Shown one piece after another: positions 1 to 7,837 of a DNA stretch of 64,000 nucleotides. Each line of letters starts with the position of its first letter. Position 1 is the stretch's first letter. This DNA comes from Streptosporangium lutulentum. Its GTDB lineage: Bacteria; Actinomycetota; Actinomycetes; Streptosporangiales; Streptosporangiaceae. The stretch covers positions 7,750,001 through 7,814,000 of the forward strand of contig NZ_JAUSQU010000001.1 of NCBI RefSeq assembly GCF_030811455.1, written 5' to 3'. The translations under genes were made by a program, and so were the position numbers. The notes below the pieces were generated by a model. The model was not told the DNA's origin. It ran no database searches and saw nothing but the letters and a program-made list of their open reading frames with translations.

Positions 1-1
1 C

Positions 2-109
2 ACATGGTTGACGATCCGGAGAATCGGGCGTTGCCACCCATTCCATCCCGGAGGTTTTGACCCGGTGCCCCCACGCCCGGGCCGGTCCGACGAAACGCAA
101 GGGAGCTAG
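2..109 (+). CDS. yidD: YidD, membrane protein insertion efficiency factor (3' end only)
   Basis: Only the last 35 codons are in the window. The frame beginning at base 2 reads [19 protein letters not shown] and ends at TAG 107-109. The [13 protein letters not shown] signature is the conserved C-terminal part of YidD, a small membrane-associated protein that assists YidC-dependent insertion. It ends 4 bases before the yidC start, so the two are almost certainly co-transcribed, as in the rpmH-rnpA-yidD-yidC cluster next to dnaA. The 5' part lies outside the window. Confidence 0.85.
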   Translation, partial: TWLTIRRIGRCHPFHPGGFDPVPPRPGRSDETQGS

Positions 110-113
110 CTCG

Positions 114-1064
114 GTGGAGCTGTCCTGGCTGAACTGGCTATACACAGCAGTCGCCCAAGTCATCACCTGGATTCATCAGGGCTATAGCAGCTTCCTCGAC
201 CCGAACAGCGGGCTGACGTGGGCGCTGAGCATCATCACGCTGACGGTCCTGATGCGGCTGCTCATCTTCCCCCTCTTCCTCAAGCAGATGCGCTCGTCGA
301 AGAAGATGCAGGAGCTGGGCCCCAAGGTCGCGGAGATCCGCAAGCGATACAAGAACGACAAGCAGCGCATGAACCAGGAGGTCATGGCGCTGTACCAGGG
401 GCAGGGGGCCAACCCGCTCGGCGGCTGTCTGCCGATCGTGGCCCAGTTCCCGATCTTCATCTCGATGTTCACCGTGCTCAACGCCATGGCGCATGGCGAG
501 GCCAAGTTCGGCATGACGCAGGAGTTCATCGAAAGCGCGCGGGGCGCGCACATCTTCGGCGCCCCCCTGCCGGCGACCTTCTGGAGCAGCACCGAGCAGA
601 TCGAGGCGTTCGGCGCGAACGCGATCCAGACGAAGATCGTGCTCGCGGTCTTCGTGGCGATCAGCTCGCTGACCACGTTCCTCACCGTCCGGCAGAGCGT
701 GGGCCGCTCGATGGCGCAGATGCCGGACAACCCGATGGCGCAGCAGCAGAAGATCCTGATGTACGTCTCGCCGCTGTTCGCGATCTTCTCTCTGAACTTC
801 CCCCTCGGTCTGATTCTTTACTGGGTCACCACCAACCTGTGGACCCTGAGCCAGCAACACTGGTTCTACAGCCGTAACCCCTCCCCCGTGGTCGACGCCA
901 AGGGCAATGTGACGACTCCTGAGCCCAAGCCGAGCTTGCTCAGCAAGGTCAGGAAGGCGCCTCCCGAGCCCCCGGCGCCTCCCGCGGAGCCGGAGCCCAA
1001 GGTGCTCCGTCAGCAGCCGACCCGCCAGCCCCGCAGCAAGCGGACCGGTAGCAAGAAGTCCTGA
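114..1064 (+). CDS. yidC: YidC/Oxa1 membrane protein insertase
   Basis: Inserts and folds membrane proteins, alone or with SecYEG. The 316-residue length fits the short Gram-positive/actinobacterial form without the large periplasmic domain. A first membrane segment is near residues 5-25. The next, TVLMRLLIFPL, carries the conserved groove arginine. It is followed by a basic cytoplasmic hairpin (MRSSKKMQELGPK, residues about 60-100) and NPLGGCLPIVAQFPIF, a family hallmark. The tail is Pro- and Lys-rich (PPEPPAPPAEPEP), as often in actinobacteria. GTG 114 is preferred because GGGAG lies 8 bases upstream; a TTG at 57 is in frame but lies inside yidD with only 2 bases after GGAGG. Jag follows after 35 bases, as expected for this operon. 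Confidence 0.95.
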   Translation: MELSWLNWLYTAVAQVITWIHQGYSSFLDPNSGLTWALSIITLTVLMRLLIFPLFLKQMRSSKKMQELGPKVAEIRKRYKNDKQRMNQEVMALYQGQGANPLGGCLPIVAQFPIFISMFTVLNAMAHGEAKFGMTQEFIESARGAHIFGAPLPATFWSSTEQIEAFGANAIQTKIVLAVFVAISSLTTFLTVRQSVGRSMAQMPDNPMAQQQKILMYVSPLFAIFSLNFPLGLILYWVTTNLWTLSQQHWFYSRNPSPVVDAKGNVTTPEPKPSLLSKVRKAPPEPPAPPAEPEPKVLRQQPTRQPRSKRTGSKKS

Positions 1065-1099
1065 CGACTCATCCCGACAGCACGAAGGAGTGGCCGGAC

Positions 1100-1603
1100 G
1101 TGACCGAGGCCGAGGCCGAAAAGGAGACCGTGAAGGCGGCTCCGGATCTCGCTGCGCTGGAGCAGGAAGGCGAGATCGCGGCGGACTACGTCGAGGGTCT
1201 GCTCGACATCGCCGACATCGACGGTGACATCGACATGGATGTCGAGGGTGACCGTGCCGTGGTGTCGGTTGTGGATATCAAGGGCGGCGACCTCGTGGGC
1301 TCCAACGGCGAGGTGCTGGAGGCGATCCAGGAGCTGACCCGTCTCGCGGTGCACCGGCAGACAGGCGAGCGGTCCCGCCTCATGCTGGACATCGGTGGTT
1401 TTCGTGAGCGTCGCAGGGCCGAACTGAGCGAACTCGGTCGGAAGATCGCCGAAGACGTCAAGCGCGATGGCGAGCCCAAGTCGCTGCAGCCGATGACGCC
1501 TTTCGAGCGCAAGGTCGTGCACGACGCCGTCGCGGCGGCGGGCCTGCGAAGCGAATCCGAGGGCGAGGAGCCCCGTCGCTTCGTGGTGGTCCTGCCCGTG
1601 TAG
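1100..1603 (+). CDS. jag: Jag/KhpB family RNA-binding protein (KH and R3H domains)
   Basis: A 167-residue protein with an acidic N-terminal stretch (to about residue 35). A KH-like domain contains the GGDLVGSNGEVLEAIQELT loop (about 60-80). A C-terminal R3H domain contains the GGFRERRRAEL and KSLQPMTPFERKVVH motifs (about 98-150). The family binds RNA with KhpA and affects cell elongation and division in Gram-positive bacteria. It lacks the Jag-N domain, as usual in actinobacteria. GTG 1100 is preceded by GAAGGAG with good spacing. A strong terminator follows at 1624, so the yidD-yidC-jag unit appears to end here. Confidence 0.92.
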   Translation: MTEAEAEKETVKAAPDLAALEQEGEIAADYVEGLLDIADIDGDIDMDVEGDRAVVSVVDIKGGDLVGSNGEVLEAIQELTRLAVHRQTGERSRLMLDIGGFRERRRAELSELGRKIAEDVKRDGEPKSLQPMTPFERKVVHDAVAAAGLRSESEGEEPRRFVVVLPV

Positions 1604-1623
1604 CGACACGGCGGACGGAAATT

Positions 1624-1662
1624 GGCCGTCGTCCCCGATTTTCCGGGGACGACGGCCTTTTT
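1624..1662 (+). terminator. Rho-independent terminator after jag
   Basis: A perfect 14-bp stem (1624-1637 with 1644-1657), loop ATTTTC, followed directly by TTTTT at 1658-1662. It lies 20 bases after the jag stop and separates jag from rsmG. Confidence 0.9.
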
Positions 1663-1750
1663 CATGCCCTGCTTTGTGTGTCGCCGTGGACTGGGCCGTT
1701 AGCCTTAGACCGGCCTGACCCAGACAGTTTTCAAGGAAGAGTGAGGTCGA

Positions 1751-2461
1751 GTGACCGACCAGATGCCCGATCCGCCCGAAGTCGCGCGTGAGGTGTTCAC
1801 CGGGGGCGCCTGGTCCCGGGCTGAGGCCTTCGCGGAGCTACTGGCCGGCCCTGGAGTGGTGCGCGGACTGCTTGGGCCGCGTGAGGTGCCCCGCATCTGG
1901 GACCGCCATCTGCTCAACTGCGCCGTGGTCGCCGAGGCTGTCCCCGCGAACGTGCGGCTGGTGGACATCGGTTCGGGCGCGGGACTGCCGGGCCTCGTCC
2001 TGGCGATCGTGCGACCGGATATCACCGTCACCCTTCTTGAGCCGCTCCTGCGCCGGACGGTGTTCCTGGAGGAGTGCGTGGAGTCGCTCAAGCTCGGCAA
2101 CGTCGAAGTGCTGCGTGGCCGAGCCGAGGAGTTCGCGGGAAAGCTCGACTTTGACGTAGCCTCCGCCCGAGCGGTGGCGCCGCTTGACCGGTTGTTGAAG
2201 TGGTCGCTGCCGCTGTTACGAGAAGGCGGGGAGCTGCTCGCGATGAAGGGGGAGCGGGCAGCGGAAGAATTGGCGGACGCAGAGGCGCAATTGAGGTCGA
2301 GTGGGGTGCAAACGGCCGAGCTTGTATCGGTCGGGCACGGTAAGGTCGAGCCGCCCGCAACTCTCATCCGGGTGGTCGCCGGTCGGGCTCCTGAGGGAGC
2401 ACGCCAGGCCTCTCGCCGGAAAGATCGCGCCTCGCGAGCGAAGCCGGCACGAGGCCAGTAG
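1751..2461 (+). CDS. rsmG: 16S rRNA (guanine-527 N7)-methyltransferase RsmG
   Basis: Methylates G527 of 16S rRNA using SAM. The 236-residue protein has the Rossmann SAM-binding motif LVDIGSGAGLPGLVLAI near residues 70-87, the ARAVAPLDRLLKW motif (about 135-150), and GGELLAMKG in the last third, all typical of RsmG/GidB. The C-terminus is basic and extended (RRKDRASRAKPARGQ). GTG 1751 has GAGG just upstream. The position between jag and parA is the standard actinobacterial arrangement. Loss of this enzyme is known to give low-level streptomycin resistance in other bacteria. Confidence 0.95.
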   Translation: MTDQMPDPPEVAREVFTGGAWSRAEAFAELLAGPGVVRGLLGPREVPRIWDRHLLNCAVVAEAVPANVRLVDIGSGAGLPGLVLAIVRPDITVTLLEPLLRRTVFLEECVESLKLGNVEVLRGRAEEFAGKLDFDVASARAVAPLDRLLKWSLPLLREGGELLAMKGERAAEELADAEAQLRSSGVQTAELVSVGHGKVEPPATLIRVVAGRAPEGARQASRRKDRASRAKPARGQ

Positions 2462-2640
2462 ACACATAGAGCAAAGCGAGTACGAGGCCAGTGAATGACC
2501 GTGTAAGTGCGATCGTCAGCGCGATGTGCGGCCTCGGCTGGCCCGAGACTCCCACCGTCCTGACACATGGACGCCCTTCTGGTCTGGGCTGGCCGGCACC
2601 GGCTCCCGCCGCAGTCAGGCCGGTTGAAAGGACGATGATC

Positions 2641-3567
2641 GTGACCCAGACCCCCCTTAACCCCGGCGACTCGCCGCTGGTACGAGAGGCACTCAGCTCA
2701 GTGGTTTCACGTGAAACAGCGCCCCAGAAGACCATGGCCGCCTCCGGAGACTCCGCGGGGGCTCGCGATGGAGACTGGCCTCGGCCGCCCAAGACCCGCA
2801 TATTCACCGTCGCCAACCAGAAGGGTGGCGTGGGCAAGACCACGACGTCGGTGAATCTGGCGGCGGCGCTGTCGATGCATGGCCAGCGCGTGCTCGTGGT
2901 GGATCTCGACCCGCAGGGCAACGCCTCCACGGCGCTGTCCATCGAGCACCGTGGTGATGTGCCGGACATGTACAAGGTTCTTGTGGAGGACGTGTCTCTG
3001 GAGGAGGTCGTGAAGGAGGTTCCGGACATGCCGAACCTCTACTGCGCCCCCGCCACGATCGACCTGGCCGGTGCCGAGATCGAGCTGGTGTCCATGGTCG
3101 CGCGGGAGGCTCGCCTCCAGCGTGCGCTGGCCTCGTATACGGTGATCGACTTCGATTACGTCTTCATCGACTGCCCGCCCTCGCTCGGCCTGCTCACCGT
3201 CAACGCGTTGATGGCCGCGAACGAGTTGCTGGTCCCCATCCAGTGCGAGTACTACGCGCTGGAAGGACTCGGCCAGTTGCTCAGGAACGTGGACCTGGTC
3301 CGTGCCCATTTGAACCCCGCGCTTGATCTGTCCACCATCCTGATGACGATGTATGACGGACGGACCCGATTGGCCTCCCAGGTTGCCGAAGAGGTCCGGT
3401 CCCACTTCGGCGACACGGTGTTGAAAACGCTGATCCCCCGGAGCGTCCGCGTCTCCGAGGCCCCGAGCTACGGCCAGTCGGTCATGACCTACGACCCCGG
3501 CTCCAGCGGCGCGATGGCGTACATGGACGCCGCCCGTGAGATGGCATATCGCGGCGCGGCCGTGTGA
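2641..3567 (+). CDS. parA: Chromosome partitioning ATPase ParA (Soj)
   Basis: A Walker-type ATPase that works with ParB-parS to segregate the origin. After a poorly conserved N-terminal segment, the deviant Walker A KGGVGKTTT lies near residues 62-70, the switch DLDPQGNAS near 93-101, and the DCPPSLGLLT motif near 178-187, followed by QCEYYALEGLGQL. The start is a choice: GTG 2641 has AAAGGA 8 bases upstream, while ATG 2635 is only 2 bases from it. This gives about 308 residues. The N-terminal codons include a parS sequence that encodes VSRET. ParB begins about 70 bases downstream. Confidence 0.95.
   Translation: MTQTPLNPGDSPLVREALSSVVSRETAPQKTMAASGDSAGARDGDWPRPPKTRIFTVANQKGGVGKTTTSVNLAAALSMHGQRVLVVDLDPQGNASTALSIEHRGDVPDMYKVLVEDVSLEEVVKEVPDMPNLYCAPATIDLAGAEIELVSMVAREARLQRALASYTVIDFDYVFIDCPPSLGLLTVNALMAANELLVPIQCEYYALEGLGQLLRNVDLVRAHLNPALDLSTILMTMYDGRTRLASQVAEEVRSHFGDTVLKTLIPRSVRVSEAPSYGQSVMTYDPGSSGAMAYMDAAREMAYRGAAV
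2703..2718. promoter_or_regulatory. parS site inside the parA coding region
   Basis: The 14-bp core GTTTCACGTGAAAC is at 2704-2717 and 15 of 16 bases match the consensus TGTTTCACGTGAAACA. It lies about 60 bases into parA and is translated as VSRET, in a part of the protein that is otherwise not conserved. ParB binds such sites and spreads from them. Confidence 0.93.
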
Positions 3568-3640
3568 GCGTTGAAAGACTCGCGGTCGTCGTGGCCGCGA
3601 AAACGACTGGGGCGGAAATCCTTGAGCCGGAGGAGCGGCA

Positions 3641-4633
3641 GTGAGCAAGCAGCCGAGAGGTATGGGCGGCAAGGGTCTGGCGGCACTCATCCCCACGGGT
3701 CCGCCCGTGGTACGGAGTGCCGCACCGTCGGCGACCGCGACGATGGTCGTACCGGAGCCCGCGGCGGAGTTCGCGCCGCAGCACCGCCAGTCGGAACTGA
3801 AGCCGGTGGCGGGCGCGTACTTCCTTGAGATTCCGATCGAGAGAATCGAGCCGAACCCGCGCCAGCCCAGAGACATCTTCGATGAAGAGGCGCTGAAGGA
3901 GCTCGCCACGTCGATCGGCGAGGTCGGCCTGCTCCAGCCCATCGTGGTCCGTGCGGTGGGCGAGGAGAGTTACGAGCTGGTCATGGGAGAGCGCCGCTGG
4001 CGAGCCTGCAAGCTCGCCGGCCTCTCCGAGATCCCCGCGATCGTACGGAGCACGCAGGAGGACAAACTCCTTCTCGACGCGTTGATCGAGAACCTCCAGC
4101 GGGAACAGCTCAACGCACTGGAGGAGGCCGCGGCCTACCGGCAGTTGCTGGACGACTTCGGCGCCACCCACGAGCAGCTCGCCACCCGGGTCGGTCGTTC
4201 CCGTTCCCACGTGACGAACACGTTGCGGCTCCTCAACCTCCCCCCCAAGGTGCAGCTCAGCGTCTCGGCCGGCACGATCAGCGCCGGGCACGCCCGGGCT
4301 CTGCTCGCGTTGGACGACCCCGCAGCCCAGGAACATCTCGCTCATAGAATCGTGGCCGAGCTGCTGTCGGTTCGTGCGGTCGAGGAAATCGTCGCCATGG
4401 GCGATGCCAAAGCCGCCCCCGAGCCCACCACTCGCGCGCCCCGGGCGAAGCCGGCCGAGGAGCCGGCCCTCCGCCACCTCGCCGACCGTCTCTCCGACCG
4501 CTTCGAGACCCGGGTGAAGGTGGACTTCGGTCGCCGCAAGGGGCGCATCGTGGTGGAGTTCGCGACCATCGACGACCTGGAGCGCATCATCAGCACGATG
4601 GCCCCAGGGTCCATGCAGATGGTGGAGGAGTAG
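3641..4633 (+). CDS. parB: Chromosome partitioning protein ParB (Spo0J)
   Basis: A DNA-binding CTPase that loads at parS. The N-terminal ParB/Srx domain starts near residue 60 ([14 protein letters not shown]) and includes the CTP-binding GERRWRA motif (about 113-119) and ENLQREQLN (about 148-156). The central helix-turn-helix follows ([15 protein letters not shown], about 185-200). The C-terminal dimerisation domain begins after a linker rich in Pro and Ala. The start is a GTG with GGAGGAG upstream. The length of 330 residues is typical. The stop is followed after 13 bases by a palindrome that holds a perfect parS. Confidence 0.96.
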   Translation: MSKQPRGMGGKGLAALIPTGPPVVRSAAPSATATMVVPEPAAEFAPQHRQSELKPVAGAYFLEIPIERIEPNPRQPRDIFDEEALKELATSIGEVGLLQPIVVRAVGEESYELVMGERRWRACKLAGLSEIPAIVRSTQEDKLLLDALIENLQREQLNALEEAAAYRQLLDDFGATHEQLATRVGRSRSHVTNTLRLLNLPPKVQLSVSAGTISAGHARALLALDDPAAQEHLAHRIVAELLSVRAVEEIVAMGDAKAAPEPTTRAPRAKPAEEPALRHLADRLSDRFETRVKVDFGRRKGRIVVEFATIDDLERIISTMAPGSMQMVEE

Positions 4634-4646
4634 CTCCCCCTCCTGA

Positions 4647-4690
4647 GCGGCCTCCGTGTTTCACGTGAAACACGGAGGCCGCTTTTGTTT
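4647..4690 (+). terminator. parB terminator whose stem contains a perfect parS
   Basis: Bases 4647-4682 form a perfect 36-bp palindrome centred at 4664.5, followed by TTTTGTTT (4683-4690). The central 16 bases, 4657-4672, are exactly the parS consensus TGTTTCACGTGAAACA. The outer arms (GCGGCCTCCG and its complement) are GC-rich, as in an intrinsic terminator. As RNA this would be an 18-bp hairpin with almost no loop, or a shorter stem with a loop taken from the parS core. One element seems to serve both as ParB binding site and as transcription end. Confidence 0.85.
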
Positions 4691-4895
4691 CCCCCGGAGG
4701 ATTCCGGCTCGGCCTCTCTCCACCTCCGGGCATCCGCCGAAGCGGCCTGCGTCCTGCGTCCTCGTCGTCCTGCGTCCTCGTCCGGCAGTCGACGGTCGGC
4801 AGTCGGCGGTCGGGGGATGCCCGGCCTCCCCCGGCCCCGGATATCCGCCGAAGCGCGTCCTGCGTCCTCGTCCAGCGGTTCAGCGGTCAGCGGTT

Positions 4896-4923
4896 GGGGG
4901 TTGGGGGTTGGGGGTCAGGCGGG
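4896..4923 (+). repeat. G-run array, possible G-quadruplex
   Basis: Three runs of five G separated by TT (4896-4900, 4903-4907, 4910-4914), then a GGG at 4921-4923 after a 6-base loop. The pattern meets the usual four-tract G-quadruplex form. It lies about 230 bases after the parS-terminator palindrome. Confidence 0.45.
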
Positions 4924-5627
4924 TCGCGACTTCCTGGATGGACCCTCCGGCCGAACACCCGGGACGGAGATCTCCTCTCGTCCGGAACGGTGGGCGTGTG
5001 CGGATCAAGGAGGGGTGATGGCCAAACGCCGTTTCCGACCGCTCATCCGCCCCGCCTGGCCCCTCGCTCGCCCAACCATTTGCCCGCTCGCCCGCCAGGC
5101 CGTTCGTCTGCCCAGCCCCCCGCTTGCTCGCCTGGCTGTCCGCCCGATGGTTCGTTTGGCCGCCCGAGCGGGTTGCTCGCCCGTTTTACCCGTCTGCTCG
5201 TCATATTCGCCCGAGCGTTTGCCCGGCCGGCAGACAGAAGGGTTCTACCCGCCCGCTCGACGAACGGGTTTCGCTAATGCGGTGACCGGAAACGTTCGCC
5301 GGGTTGGAGGCACGCTGCGTGGCTTCACCAGTCGAGAGTGACGGGCCACTCGTGCTGTGCTCCTTGGAGCAGGTCTTTCGAGCAACACGGCCAGCCCGGG
5401 CGGAAAGACCCGCTCCGTGGTCGTGTCGAGCTCGGTCGCGGTCCACCATCGGTGCCCGAACCCATCATCTCCGGATCCGGAAACCTCCGCCGCTGAGACT
5501 CGGGCGAAAAAGTACGGGTGCATGCACGGTGGAGTAGCGGCTTCCCTGTAGGAACCACCCTCCTGTCGTTGACGGCCGCCGGGTTCGCCCAGGTCTTGGC
5601 GCGTGATGATGAAACCGGTCTCTTCGT

Positions 5628-5849
5628 CAACCCAGGGTTGGCGGACTCCAGCGCGTTGGCCCCTCAACCCAGGGTTGGCGGACTCCAGCGCGTTGGCCCC
5701 TCAACCCAGGGTTGGCGGACTCCAGCGCGTTGGCCCCTCAACCCAGGGCTGGCGGACTCCAGCGCGTTGGCCCCTCAACCCAGGGCTGGCGGACTCCAGC
5801 GTGTAGGCCTCTCAACCCAGGGTTGGCGAACTTCAGCGTGTAGACCCCT
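5628..5849. repeat. Six-copy 37-bp tandem repeat
   Basis: Units begin at 5628, 5665, 5702, 5739, 5776 and 5813. The first three are identical, the fourth differs by one base, and the last two drift. Each unit begins with CAACCCAGGGTTG (or a one-base variant), a short inverted repeat, followed by GCGGACTCCAGCGCGTTGG. The period is not a multiple of three and there are no unique spacers, so this is neither a coding repeat nor a CRISPR array. Confidence 0.95.
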
Positions 5850-6212
5850 CGGAACGTCTCCCCGGGCGCCTGCCGTACTCGCGCTTTGGAGGAGCCGGTC
5901 ATGCATCAGAGACCGGCTGTTGTCGTAGGTGGCGTTCTTCCCCATGACGTGTCCGCCTGCCCTCGTAGGGTTCGACGGCGCGGTCGCAGAGGTGAACCCG
6001 GACTGGAGCCGATCCCCGGACGACTCGGCGAGTGTGTACGTCCGGCGTTCCAGGGGCTCGGTTGGCTTGGCGACAGAACACCTGTCGATGCCATGAAACG
6101 ATCTGAGGACCCTCCGAGGAGGCCGGCTGACGCCAGAGGAAGGAGCTCTCTGTCCTGGAGAGGGCAGCCCTAAAGGTCTTTGCGGAGCGCGTTGCCTCTG
6201 GCGGAAGACTGG

Positions 6213-6272
6213 TGTTTCACGTGAAACATGGGTTCCCTCCGATGGGCGGCAACCCATGTTTCACGTGAAACG
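6213..6272. promoter_or_regulatory. Pair of parS sites in a large inverted repeat
   Basis: A perfect parS (TGTTTCACGTGAAACA) is at 6213-6228 and a 15/16 site at 6257-6272; centres are 44 bp apart. The sites plus the adjoining ATGGGTT / AACCCAT make 21-base inverted arms (6214-6234 and 6251-6271) around a 16-base spacer. The right edge is 8 bases after the stop of the leftward threonine aldolase gene, so the structure may also end that transcript. Confidence 0.92.
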
Positions 6273-6280
6273 GCGGCCCG

Positions 6281-7339
6281 TCAGGCGTTGACCGCCCCAT
6301 TCACGGCGAGACGGATGTCCGAGATGAACGTGTCCACATGCTCGGCGGTGGTGTCGAAGGCGGTCACCCAACGGACCACGTTCTCGGTCGCGTCCCAGAT
6401 GTGGAAGAGGTAGCGCTCCTGGAGCTCCGAGATGGCCTTCTCCGGAAGGACCGGAAAGACGGCGTTGGACTGCACGGGGTAGTGCAGAGAGACGCCGGGG
6501 AGGCCCGCTATGCCATCGGCCAGGCGATGGGCCATGGCATTGGCGTGGGAGGCGTTCTCGCGCCAGAGACCATCGGTGAGGAGCGCGGTCAGCTGGGCGG
6601 AGACGAAGCGCATCTTGGAAGCGAGCTGCATCCCCTGCTTACGGAGGAACAGGGTTGAGATGTCCAGCTCGGGCCGGAGTACGACGAGCGCTTCGGCGCC
6701 CATGGCGCCGTTCTTGGTACCGCCGAAGCTGAGCAGGTCCACGCCCACGTCGGTGGTCAGGGAACGCATCGAGCCGCCGAGTTCGGCCGCCGCATTGGCC
6801 AGCCGGGCTCCGTCCATGTGGAGGAAGAGCCCGTGCGCGTGGATGAACTCCGCGAGCTCGGCGATCTCGTCGGCGGTGTAGCAGGTGCCGCACTCGGTCA
6901 CCTGGGAGATGGAGACGACACGCGGCTGGGAGTGTTGCACGTTGCCTATCACGGAGAGCTGGCCCCGGATGTCGTCCACGGTGATCTTGCCGTTCTCCGT
7001 GGGGAGGGGGATCAGCTTGGTGCTCAGCAGGCGCTCAGCGGCACCGCACTCGTTGGTGTTGATGTGAGCGGTGGCGGGGCAGAGCACGGCGTCATAGGGC
7101 CGCAGAAGAAGGCTCAGGCCCACGACGTTGGCGCCGGTGCCGTTGAACATGGCGTAGGTGGTCGCCTGGGCGCCGAATTCGGCGCGGAAGGCATCCTCCA
7201 TCGTCTCGGTCCAGGGGTCTCCGCCGTAGGCGGGGGCGTCTCCGGTGTTGGCTTCGAGGATGGCGGCAAGAACGGCGGGGTGTACGCCCGAGTGATTGTC
7301 GCTGGCGAAACTTTTAGGAAAAGGAGTGGAGGTCAGCAC
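6281..7339 (-). CDS. ltaE: Low-specificity L-threonine aldolase (PLP-dependent)
   Basis: Cleaves L-threonine or allo-threonine to glycine and acetaldehyde. The 352-residue protein shows the family N-terminus SFASDNHSGVHP, the Ala/Tyr-rich EAN..DAPAYGGDPWT segment, the HMDGARLANA motif (about 173-182; the Asp pairs with PLP nitrogen) and SFGGTKNGAMG, whose Lys (about 208) forms the Schiff base. Length and motifs fit the beta-eliminating lyase/threonine aldolase family. It is transcribed away from its neighbours' repeat-rich spacers and ends beside the paired parS. No operon partner is evident. Confidence 0.9.
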   Translation of the reverse strand: MLTSTPFPKSFASDNHSGVHPAVLAAILEANTGDAPAYGGDPWTETMEDAFRAEFGAQATTYAMFNGTGANVVGLSLLLRPYDAVLCPATAHINTNECGAAERLLSTKLIPLPTENGKITVDDIRGQLSVIGNVQHSQPRVVSISQVTECGTCYTADEIAELAEFIHAHGLFLHMDGARLANAAAELGGSMRSLTTDVGVDLLSFGGTKNGAMGAEALVVLRPELDISTLFLRKQGMQLASKMRFVSAQLTALLTDGLWRENASHANAMAHRLADGIAGLPGVSLHYPVQSNAVFPVLPEKAISELQERYLFHIWDATENVVRWVTAFDTTAEHVDTFISDIRLAVNGAVNA

Positions 7340-7837
7340 ACGGCCAGCGTAAGGGGGCAGGGCTCAGGGAGGTAAACGTAGCCTCCCCGATCCGCCCGGT
7401 GCCGGTCAGGTAGGGAAAAGACGTCGGCGGTGTGTGCCGGATGGAGCGAGAATCGGTAGCCGTTCCTGCCTTGGTGGTGAAAGGCGACGGTTTCGCGCCG
7501 GGACAGGAGGGGGAAATCTGCGGGTCTGCGACAGAGGGCGAGAAAGCCGATCAGCGCTCCGGCTCCGCAGGGCCGGACACCGACGCGGGGGTTCGGGTGG
7601 ACGGCCGGATGCCGACGGCCCGGAGGTCCAGAGGGTTCGGGTGAATGACCGAGTGCTGACGGCTCAGAGCGGACGGCCAATCCGACGTCCTAGGGGATTC
7701 AGAGCGGACGGCAAGATGTGCCGGTGCTCTGGGAGATTCAGGTCGAGCGGGGCACTGGTGGCCCCCCAAGGAGCCAGGCTGGACAGACCACGGCTGACAC
7801 CCGGGGGGATTCAGGTTGTACGCCGGTCGGGCCGAGG
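7340..7837. other. Gene-free spacer with degenerate repeats
   Basis: No gene is supported here. From about 7585 to 7825 there are decayed repeats built on GGTTCGGGTG / GATTCAGAGCGGACGG / GATTCAGGTCGAGCGG, spaced roughly 40-60 bases apart. They look like an old minisatellite. The promoter of the leftward threonine aldolase gene must lie near 7340-7400 but no clear -10/-35 pair stands out. Confidence 0.5.

Larger units (their letters stand above)
4691..6212. other. Gene-poor spacer between parB and the threonine aldolase gene
   Basis: No convincing gene is visible in about 1.5 kb. It holds degenerate repeats (two copies of an ATCCGCCGAAGCG/CTGCGTCCTCGTCC block near 4730-4880), a G-rich run at 4896-4923, a stretch of CGCTCGCCCGCC-like repeats (5030-5210), and a six-copy 37-bp tandem repeat (5628-5849). 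One short frame from ATG 5018 to TGA 5339-5341 has AGGAGGGG just upstream and would encode about 107 low-complexity residues rich in Arg, Pro and Ala; I cannot support it as a gene. Confidence 0.6.

Noticed and set aside
57-113. Upstream start of yidC at TTG 57
   Set aside because: It overlaps yidD, has poor spacing to GGAGG, and adds residues not seen in the family.
5018-5341. Small Arg/Pro/Ala-rich protein with AGGAGGGG before the ATG
   Set aside because: Coding lies in degenerate DNA repeats and no recognisable domain exists; the ribosome-like motif is expected by chance in G-rich DNA.
5628-5849. CRISPR array
   Set aside because: Units of 37 bp are directly joined with no unique spacers and no cas genes are near.
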